From an uncultured Oscillospiraceae bacterium (GTDB lineage: Bacteria > Bacillota > Clostridia > Oscillospirales > Oscillospiraceae): a DNA stretch of 11,509 bases. Shown piece by piece: positions 7,601 through 11,509 of the stretch (position 1 is the first letter of the stretch; the number at the start of each line of letters is the position of its first letter). Position numbers and translations under genes: made by a program. Location: the NCBI GenBank assembly GCA_900758315.1, contig CAAERF010000395.1, forward strand, positions 1-11,509, given 5' to 3'. Under the pieces are notes generated by a model. It made no database searches. It worked only from the letters and a program-made list of their open reading frames with translations, and was not told where the DNA came from.

Positions 7601-9574
7601 GAGGGCGAGGCTGTTCCCAATGACCTGCTCCGCGGACGCATTGACGGTGTGAAATATGGCGAGAGCACGGAGGTTGGCGAAGATGTGAAGCTGGCCGGCG
7701 CGGTGATGGGCCTGTTTAAGCCTGACACCGAAGAATTTACCGAGGAAAACGCGCTGCTTACCGTAACCACCGGTGAGGATGGCAGCTTTGCCTTTGAGAA
7801 TATCCCTTACGGTCACTGGATTGTAAAGGAAATTTCCGCTCCCGCGCTCTATACGGTGAGCCCGGAGGAACACCACATTTATATCGGTGCGGACGGCCAG
7901 ACAATCGAATTCCGCGTGGATAATACCCTGATCCGCGGACGGGTGCAGCTCCATAAGACCGAGGCGGTGGATGAACCTTCCTCTGTGGAGAGCGATAAGG
8001 AGAATACTTTCCTGCGCTTCCTCTCCGGCGCGGTGTTTGAACTGTATGAGGACGCCAACGGCAACAAGGAGCTGGATGCCGAAGATACGCTGGTCGGCGC
8101 CCTGAAAGAGACAGACGGCGGATTCCACATGGCGGAGGATCTTCTGGCTAAGGGCTATTTCGTAAAAGAAAAGAAAGCGCCGGAGGGCTACCAGCCTGAC
8201 GAAAAGGCTTATTACTTTGCGATCACCGAGGACGGCCAGACCGTTGTGATCGAAAACGGCGAGGCAGGCCGGGGATTTACCAATGAGGCATACCGCGGCA
8301 ACCTGAAAATCACCAAAGATTCCAGTGACGGACGCAAGGACGGATTTGCCATTGAGGTCAAGAGCGCAGACGGTTCTTACTGTGAGACCTTCACCACACC
8401 GAAATCCGGCGTGATCGAGGTCAAGGGGCTGCGCGTCGGCATTTATACCGTAACCGAGCTTTCCAACCGTGCAAGCAAGGATTATATCATTCCTGACGCG
8501 GCCACGGTGGAGATCAAGGCGGACCAGACCGCAACGGTCCAGTTCTTTAATGAGAAACCAGAAAAACCGGAAACTCCTGATAATCCGAAAACACCGTCCA
8601 AGCCTTCCACACCGTCTAATCCTGATAAGGCAGTACCGCAGACCGGTGATGACAATTTCATTTTCCTGTACGGCGGCCTTCTGGCGCTGGCTCTGATCGG
8701 CGGTGGGATGTTTGCTGCCCTCTATTTCAAGAAGGGGAAATACAGCAGACAGACCCCTAAGACAAAGGCTGCGGGCATTGCGGCCCTCTCCCTCTGCGCG
8801 GCACTGGCGTTAGGCAGCGGCTTCCTGATGGTCCGTGACCTCTGCCAGTACAGTGAAAGCGCCGGGGCTTATGATGACCTCGCAGGACTGGTGGAGCTGC
8901 CGGAGCGGACCGAAACACCGGAGGATATGGAGACCGGGACCGCACCCATTGAAACGGAACCTGCTGGGTCAGCCCCTTCCGTGGTTCTTCCTATGGTGGA
9001 TTTTGAATCTTTGCGGGAAAGCGGGCCGGACATCATCGGGTGGCTTACCCTTCCCGATACGGTGATCAACTACCCGGTAACGCAGGCGGATGACAACGAG
9101 TATTACCTGCACCACCTGTATGACGGCACCTACAATAAGGTGGGATGCCTGTTCGCGGATTATGAGAACAAGGCGGATTTTTCTGACCGGAACACCATTA
9201 TTTACGGACATAACATGCGGGACGGCTCCATGTTCGCCGCCCTGAATGAGTATGACGAACAGAGCTACTTTGATACCCATAAGCAGATGTACCTTGTGAC
9301 CCCGGAGGGCGGTTATCTCTGTGAGGTTTTCGCGGCGTTTGTGGCAAAGCCTTCCGAATCCGGCAGCGATACCTCTCCCTGGCGTCTTAGCTGGAAGGAT
9401 GACGGCGCTTATACGACCTGGCTTACCGCTATGGCGGAGCGTTCTGTTGTGGAAACGGACGTCACGGTGACAAGCAGCGATAAGGTGCTGACCCTTTCCA
9501 CCTGCACGCCCGGAGGCGCGAGCCGCTTCATCGTCATGGCAAAGCTGGTGGAAGTAAACAACGAAGCAGACTGA
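4652..9574 (+). CDS. Giant thioester/Cna-B surface adhesin fused to a class B-like sortase
   Basis: This 1640-residue protein joins a wall-anchored adhesin to a sortase. Residues 1-36 are a signal peptide ending QAFAA. About 60-225 is a thioester domain: C103 (YCVESG) and Q168 (TQIILWEYQ) are the pair expected to form an internal thioester able to bond covalently to a target surface. Nine Cna-B-like domains follow at about 334-1301. Next come a Pro/Lys-rich spacer, the sorting motif VPQTG at 1328-1332, a membrane segment at 1336-1359 and a basic loop. These would normally end such a protein. Here the frame continues into a second membrane segment (about 1373-1394) and a sortase domain (about 1448-1636) with H1520 (YGHNM), C1618 (LSTC) and R1625. 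GTG 4652 is 10 bases after GAGG; ATG 4658 is an alternative. I see no ribosome binding site or start that would separate the sortase. A role in mating-pair contact is inferred. Confidence 0.93.
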   Translation: MNMKTNTHRRGLHRIVAFLLCAVCVFSLLPAQAFAAGVGQKASSWLGDQYVGSDGQHYYSPVPTNFLAYNSDGTTDKRSGSGGSAYRHYMLTDSDGVTHSVYCVESGIPYNTSENTYTSENGTNSDYLNMLPSAARRGITLTAIYGWKPGASLPVSGINEDDYKMATQIILWEYQQQLRSDPYSRHSNGHASADQYYSVVAGRPAEKAYNWILEQVASHSTVPSFTAANKGDAPVLELKWDTSRKVYTLTVTDTNNLNIDLQMLSGSGVTVSRNGNQYTFTSKNMIMEPVSFEFRKDIPVANDMLIWGRPGYQTMMTGASDPVSFFMNIKTETYGTAKIVKTSEDGIVSGISFRISGTDILGNEVNETVTTGDNGQVEKKFLPGTYLVTEIPVDRYVTPSAQYITIESGQTASVHFSNILKKFRVHVVKSDADTGTAQGDATLAGATYGIYNNGELVDTYTTGPDGSFMTRYYVCGDSWTVREIEPSTGYLLNDTVYEVGASPALYEVELNTTENQVTETVIYGNIQLVKHTDDPDPDVSEDENTEEPNEGVIEHPEAGAVFEIYLKAAGSYDAAKESERDLLTTDSDGFTSSKMLPYGHYTVHQTAGEEGKAFIPDFTVFISADGQTYSYILNNRTITARLKVEKCDAETGSIIPMTGTGFQIKDLSTGEFVTQEIFYPNPETLDTFYVSDEGWLMLPEPLHTGDYELYEVAAPYGYVLSSEPVPFTIDGSEAVVTVTQYNMPQKGQLTITKTGEVFASVQENDGLYQPVYEVAGLPGAVYDVIADEDIYTGDGTLRVAKDTVVETLTTGEDGTATSVLLYLGRYRLEERQAPAGMVVNAVPEYAELTYAGETVEVTQTAVGLYDERQKVDVALFKALETDELFGLGMNEEYKDISFGLYASADLTAADGSVIPAGGLLEVVSVSANEAGGYDACFDSDLPFGSYYVQERTTNSAYVLSDTKYPVVFEYAGQEAALVSILINEGEAVPNDLLRGRIDGVKYGESTEVGEDVKLAGAVMGLFKPDTEEFTEENALLTVTTGEDGSFAFENIPYGHWIVKEISAPALYTVSPEEHHIYIGADGQTIEFRVDNTLIRGRVQLHKTEAVDEPSSVESDKENTFLRFLSGAVFELYEDANGNKELDAEDTLVGALKETDGGFHMAEDLLAKGYFVKEKKAPEGYQPDEKAYYFAITEDGQTVVIENGEAGRGFTNEAYRGNLKITKDSSDGRKDGFAIEVKSADGSYCETFTTPKSGVIEVKGLRVGIYTVTELSNRASKDYIIPDAATVEIKADQTATVQFFNEKPEKPETPDNPKTPSKPSTPSNPDKAVPQTGDDNFIFLYGGLLALALIGGGMFAALYFKKGKYSRQTPKTKAAGIAALSLCAALALGSGFLMVRDLCQYSESAGAYDDLAGLVELPERTETPEDMETGTAPIETEPAGSAPSVVLPMVDFESLRESGPDIIGWLTLPDTVINYPVTQADDNEYYLHHLYDGTYNKVGCLFADYENKADFSDRNTIIYGHNMRDGSMFAALNEYDEQSYFDTHKQMYLVTPEGGYLCEVFAAFVAKPSESGSDTSPWRLSWKDDGAYTTWLTAMAERSVVETDVTVTSSDKVLTLSTCTPGGASRFIVMAKLVEVNNEAD
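5651..8554 (+). repeat. Nine tandem Cna-B-like domains within the adhesin
   Basis: Approximate residue ranges are 334-420, 422-523, 525-636, 637-744, 746-868, 869-992, 994-1094, 1096-1214 and 1216-1301. Each has an opening strand with Lys (for example VHVVKSD, LTITKTG, LKITKD), a TTG-D/E-DG turn, a V-x-E-x-x-P-x-G-Y type motif and usually a closing Asn. In known Cna-B domains these Lys, Glu and Asn residues make an intramolecular isopeptide bond. The copies are diverged in sequence, so this is a protein-domain repeat and not a near-identical DNA repeat. Domain 3 has Gln (Q605) in place of the Glu, and domain 5 has Asp (D866) in place of the Asn. Confidence 0.85.
8633..8833 (+). other. Sorting signal plus membrane hairpin joining adhesin to sortase
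   Basis: This stretch codes residues 1328-1394: VPQTGDD, a 24-residue hydrophobic segment, a basic loop (K1360, K1361, K1363, R1366, K1370, K1372) and a second hydrophobic segment. The positive-inside rule places the loop in the cytoplasm, so the adhesin and the sortase would both face outward. Cleavage between Thr1331 and Gly1332 would separate the adhesin from the hairpin-anchored sortase. Confidence 0.8.
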
Positions 9575-9579
9575 AAACC

Positions 9580-9605
9580 GGTGCGGGGGCATGTGCTCCC
9601 GCGCC
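9580..9605 (+). repeat. Stem-loop between the adhesin-sortase gene and the next gene
   Basis: Bases 9580-9590 (GGTGCGGGGGC) pair with 9595-9605 (GCTCCCGCGCC) as an 11-base-pair stem with two G-T wobbles and a 4-base loop (ATGT). It starts 5 bases after the adhesin stop. No T run follows, so it is a poor intrinsic terminator. An mRNA processing or stability element, or a partial transcription brake, is more likely. Confidence 0.6.
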
Positions 9606-9615
9606 AGTCATTTAC

Positions 9616-9622
9616 AAGGAGG
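9616..9622 (+). promoter_or_regulatory. Ribosome binding site deciding the start at 9632
   Basis: AAGGAGG at 9616-9622 is a strong Shine-Dalgarno sequence 9 bases before ATG 9632. An upstream in-frame GTG at 9581 lies inside the stem-loop and has no such site, so 9632 is preferred. Confidence 0.75.
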
Positions 9623-9631
9623 ATTTTTTCT

Positions 9632-10114
9632 ATGGTGAATACCATTGTTTCAATACCCGGCTATGTGCATTTGTACCGCTCCCTTCTTAGGTTTTACGAC
9701 ATGCCGGAAAATGAGATCAGGGAAATGCTGTACCTGCTGAACACGGCCAACCTGGACTGCTACGAGTATTACCACCCCGAGCGGGAACTGGCCCTGAGCG
9801 GCCCGGTAGCTTTCTGCCACTGGCTGGAGACGATGGACTGCCGGCCCTACCGCACGGAGGTACAGCTTTACAAGTCGCTACTGTTCCTACAGCGCAGCGT
9901 GGACCGTGACCTGATCGTGACTTCCCAGCGGGAGGCATTGCAGACGCTTAAATGTATTATCTCCAATATCGAATACCGCTTTTACAAGGCTTATGAAATG
10001 GAGATCGAGGACAAGCGGACCGTGTACGGGGAATGTACCTACCGGCTGGTCCCCAGGGAGGACGAGCCGAGCGTGTGCCTGATGCACGACTGGATTTATC
10101 TGCCAAGCGCGTAA
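9632..10114 (+). CDS. Hypothetical protein, 160 residues, unrecognised
   Basis: I do not recognise this family. The protein starts at ATG 9632 after a strong ribosome binding site. It looks soluble and mostly helical: there is no signal peptide or membrane segment. It is rich in Tyr, Leu and Glu, with stretches such as GYVHLYRSLLRFYDMPENEI near the N-terminus and IEYRFYKAYEMEIEDK near residues 111-126. It has four cysteines, but they are spread out and do not form a clear metal site. It begins 57 bases after the adhesin-sortase stop, separated by a stem-loop, and is followed by a 59-base gap before the nucleotide-metabolism genes. Its length and position fit the small accessory proteins common in Clostridia ICEs. 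It could be a regulator or adaptor, but the sequence does not show which. Confidence 0.75.
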   Translation: MVNTIVSIPGYVHLYRSLLRFYDMPENEIREMLYLLNTANLDCYEYYHPERELALSGPVAFCHWLETMDCRPYRTEVQLYKSLLFLQRSVDRDLIVTSQREALQTLKCIISNIEYRFYKAYEMEIEDKRTVYGECTYRLVPREDEPSVCLMHDWIYLPSA

Positions 10115-10122
10115 ACTGTCAC

Positions 10123-10140
10123 GGATTCTATACAGGATTC
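10123..10140 (+). repeat. Short direct repeat GGATTC x2 in the gap before the nucleotide cassette
   Basis: GGATTC occurs at 10123-10128 and again at 10135-10140, 12 bases apart from start to start, within the 59-base gap 10115-10173. The spacing is close to one helical turn, so a protein-binding site is conceivable, but repeats this short arise easily by chance. No convincing -35/-10 promoter is visible here. Confidence 0.2.
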
Positions 10141-10158
10141 GGGACAAAACCATTTTCA

Positions 10159-10165
10159 AAGGAGG
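10159..10165 (+). promoter_or_regulatory. Ribosome binding site pointing at an ATC start (10174)
   Basis: AAGGAGG at 10159-10165 is a near-perfect Shine-Dalgarno sequence. The only codon in the downstream frame that could act as a start at good distance is ATC at 10174, 8 bases after GGAGG. The ATG at 10167 is out of frame and stops after a few codons. Confidence 0.6.
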
Positions 10166-10173
10166 GATGCCTT

Positions 10174-10500
10174 ATCACGCAGAAAGAGGTCAATGCCGTT
10201 TTTGACGGTCAGGTGGCTCTATGCAGGGAAATCCTGCAAAAGAAAACAAAGGAATACACAGGGGGCGATACGGACCGGCTGGGGGCTTTCAAGGCTGCCG
10301 CTGCTTTACAGCACACGACACCGGAGCGTGCCCTTGCCGGGATGCTGGCAAAGCATATCGTTTCCCTGTATGACATGTGCTTTGCCGACGGCATGAGCTT
10401 TGACGCCGGCACATGGGACGAGAAGATCACAGACAGTCTTAACTATCTGTTTTTACTGAAAGCGATTGTAAAGGAGGGACAGACCAATCAACAGAATTGA
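10174..10500 (+). CDS. DUF1599/MazG-like small protein, probable nucleotide-metabolism role
   Basis: From ATC 10174 this gives 108 residues. The features are a helical stretch with CREILQKKTKEYTGGDTDRL near residues 19-38, then FKAAAALQ, TPERALAGMLAKHIVSLYDM and, near the end, WDEKITDSLNYLFLLKAIV. The K-x-K-x-Y ... RL-x-x-F ... KH ... E-K-I-x-D-x-x-N-Y order resembles phage proteins grouped as DUF1599 (nucleotide modification associated) and the all-helical MazG-like fold, whose acidic residues bind metal and nucleotides. Those relatives act on nucleotides; the exact reaction here is unknown. The adjacent ThyX-like and dUTPase genes support a nucleotide role. The start is unusual: the sole long in-frame ATG is at 10033, deep inside the previous gene and 125 bases before the ribosome binding site. 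The family call is from pattern memory; moderate confidence. Confidence 0.7.
   Translation: MTQKEVNAVFDGQVALCREILQKKTKEYTGGDTDRLGAFKAAAALQHTTPERALAGMLAKHIVSLYDMCFADGMSFDAGTWDEKITDSLNYLFLLKAIVKEGQTNQQN
10473..10477 (+). promoter_or_regulatory. Ribosome binding site pointing at an ATC start (10487)
   Basis: GGAGG at 10473-10477, within AAGGAGGGAC, lies 9 bases before ATC 10487, in frame with the ThyX-like gene. The alternative start TTG 10511 is 33 bases after GGAGG and has only AAAGG, 2 bases away, as a site. Confidence 0.55.
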
Positions 10501-11260
10501 AGTAAAGGTTTTGAACTGCCAGGCGGTGGCGGAGGCCGAGAAAAACATGGTGTTTGCGGCCAGGCTTACCCAGCGCGGGCATAAGATCAATACAATGGAG
10601 GATCTGACGGCGCTTTATGAAAAGTCGTTCAGCAATGATACCGTAACGGCGATCAGCAAGCTCCCGCACCCCACGATCCAGAAATTCGCGGTTATCACCG
10701 TTGCCATTGTAGGCGCAAGCAGGCGTTTCCTTGCGCAGATCACCAGGCACCAGAACGAGGTAAAGTTTATGAGCGCGTCCTTACAGTACAGCAACTATGC
10801 GGGACAGGCGGATTTTGCTGTACCCTATGAGATTTTGACTGCGCCGAAGGCAATTCAGGAAATGTATCTGGAAAGCTGTAAATCCGATATGGATTGTTAC
10901 GAAGAACTGTGCGCGGCAGGGATCGGGCACGACGCGGCGGGCTATGTCACGCCCCAGGGCCTTAGGAATGTGCTGATTATCAGCGCAACACCTTACCAGT
11001 GGAAACATATCATCGGCCAGCGGGTATGCCGGCGCAATACGGACGAGACCCGGATCGTGCTCCTGAAAATCTGGCAGGAGCTTTTTTCATTGAGCCAGGT
11101 ACTCTTTGCTCCCGATCTTACCGGCCCTTTCTGCCAGAGAGATCAATGTCTGGAGGGGAAAATGAGCTGCAAAAGAAAGATCGCGGGCAGCATGACGCCC
11201 GGCGAGATTTTGGCGGCGGATTACCCGCTGCTTATGGAAGGCGGCGCCCATGAAGATTAA
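10487..11260 (+). CDS. thyX: Flavin-dependent thymidylate synthase, divergent ThyX
   Basis: ThyX methylates dUMP to dTMP using methylene-tetrahydrofolate, FAD and NADPH. From ATC 10487 the protein has 257 residues (249 from TTG 10511), in the family's range. The opening NRIEVKVLN looks like the first strand of the fold and supports the upstream start. The core reads GASRRFLAQITRHQ, with the family's RHR motif present as R87-H88-Q89. Downstream, S96/S98 and LQYSNY stand where canonical proteins have the substrate-binding S-x-R-Y. Later come TPQGLRNVLIISATPYQW and R-x(3)-NTDETR with R189, matching the usual asparagine/arginine-rich dUMP and flavin region. The RHQ form, one extra residue before SLQY and AAGYVTP instead of the usual ARxxLP-like stretch mark it as divergent. 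The last 11 bases overlap the dUTPase gene, and the first 14 overlap the DUF1599-like gene, so the three genes look coupled. Confidence 0.82.
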   Translation: MNRIEVKVLNCQAVAEAEKNMVFAARLTQRGHKINTMEDLTALYEKSFSNDTVTAISKLPHPTIQKFAVITVAIVGASRRFLAQITRHQNEVKFMSASLQYSNYAGQADFAVPYEILTAPKAIQEMYLESCKSDMDCYEELCAAGIGHDAAGYVTPQGLRNVLIISATPYQWKHIIGQRVCRRNTDETRIVLLKIWQELFSLSQVLFAPDLTGPFCQRDQCLEGKMSCKRKIAGSMTPGEILAADYPLLMEGGAHED

Positions 11261-11509
11261 GCTGATCGATTTTGGCGTGCCGGAGGATCAGAGACCCTAC
11301 CGGCCACATGGGAACGATGCCGGCGCGGATGTGTATATGCCCTATGACTGCACCCTACAGCCCGGCGAGATTACGAAAATTCCCCTGGGATTTGGGATCG
11401 AGGTGCCGGATGGGTTTGCCGGATATGTGTTCCCCCGCAGCAGCATGGCTGTCAAAGGGCTGGTCTGCGAGCTGCCGCCTGAAGATTCCGGCTACCGTGG
11501 GGAAATCCA
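11250..11509 (+). CDS. dut: dUTP diphosphatase (dUTPase), partial at 3' side
   Basis: dUTPase splits dUTP into dUMP and pyrophosphate, keeping uracil out of DNA and feeding thymidylate synthesis. The 86 visible residues start at ATG 11250, after GGAAGG, and run off the right edge. Motif 1 is at residues 23-29 (DAGADVY), with D27 the likely metal-linked aspartate. Motif 2 is at 62-67 (PRSSMA, with R63 and S64). Motif 3 is at 79-84 (DSGYRG, with D79 and Y82), where the base-binding hairpin is expected. This is the trimeric dUTPase type; motifs 4 and 5, with the C-terminal phosphate-binding loop, lie outside the window. A slight change is ED before SGYRG, where ID is usual. The start overlaps the ThyX gene by 11 bases, so the two enzymes of the dUTP to dUMP to dTMP route are adjacent and probably translationally coupled. 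Confidence 0.92.
   Translation, partial: MKIKLIDFGVPEDQRPYRPHGNDAGADVYMPYDCTLQPGEITKIPLGFGIEVPDGFAGYVFPRSSMAVKGLVCELPPEDSGYRGEI

Noticed and set aside
4862..8128. A 1088-codon open frame on the - strand, antisense to the adhesin
   Set aside because: It lies wholly within a clearly real + strand gene with intact domains. Its translation shows no recognisable domain, and long antisense frames arise easily from biased codon use in repetitive Cna-B coding DNA.
8730..8765. Programmed -1 ribosomal frameshift that would end the adhesin before the sortase
   Set aside because: The -1 frame does reach a stop soon after AAGGGGAAA, but the bases do not form a proper X-XXY-YYZ slippery heptamer in the zero frame, and I saw no obvious downstream stem-loop.
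10033..10173. ATG 10033 as start of the DUF1599-like gene
   Set aside because: It would overlap the previous gene by 82 bases, add a Pro/Gly/Arg-rich N-terminus unlike the family, and leave the strong ribosome binding site at 10159-10165 unused inside the gene.
10115..10173. Promoter in the 59-base gap before the nucleotide cassette
   Set aside because: TATACA at 10129-10134 resembles a -10 box, but no matching -35 box stands 16-18 bases upstream, so I do not call a promoter.
1..11509. CRISPR arrays, tRNA or rRNA genes, insertion sequences, attachment sites, transfer origin
   Set aside because: I saw no regularly spaced short repeats, no tRNA-like or rRNA stretches, no transposase or integrase, and no terminal repeats in the window; it is filled by coding sequence almost throughout, with no gene-free stretch above 60 bases.

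Overview
The window looks like part of the conjugation module of an integrative and conjugative element (ICE) of the Tn916/Tn1549 kind from a Gram-positive gut Clostridia host (Lachnospiraceae or Oscillospiraceae type). This rests on gene content and order: the end of a VirB4-type ATPase, a membrane-anchored two-domain peptidoglycan hydrolase, a DUF4315-like small protein, a DUF4366-like membrane protein, and a giant Cna-B/SpaA-type adhesin. The species cannot be named from the sequence. Codons favour G or C at the third position, and all genes lie on the + strand with short gaps or small overlaps, so the window reads as one transcription unit. I found no convincing promoter.

Layout: 1-359 is the 3' end of the VirB4-like ATPase. 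405-3185 encodes an N-in/C-out cell-wall hydrolase with M23 and NlpC/P60 catalytic domains. 3204-3449 and 3439-4608 overlap and encode a coiled-coil protein and a secreted, membrane-anchored protein with a six-cysteine cluster. 4652-9574 encodes a 1640-residue surface protein: signal peptide, thioester domain, nine Cna-B-like domains, a VPQTG sorting signal and then, in the same reading frame, a second membrane segment and a complete class B-like sortase. 9632-10114 is an unrecognised 160-residue protein. 10174-11509 is a nucleotide-metabolism cassette: a DUF1599/MazG-like protein, a divergent ThyX (flavin-dependent thymidylate synthase) and a dUTPase cut by the window edge.

How the parts may work together (inference): VirB4 powers the transfer channel, the hydrolase opens the donor wall, and the thioester/Cna-B adhesin with its own sortase holds mating cells together. 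The nucleotide cassette could turn dUTP into dUMP and then dTMP, either to feed DNA synthesis during transfer or to counter host defence or modify bases.

Most notable: the adhesin-sortase fusion; the thymidylate-supply cassette inside a transfer operon; two consecutive genes (10174 and 10487) whose strong Shine-Dalgarno sequences point at ATC codons as the apparent starts; and two strong intercistronic stem-loops flanking the adhesin gene.
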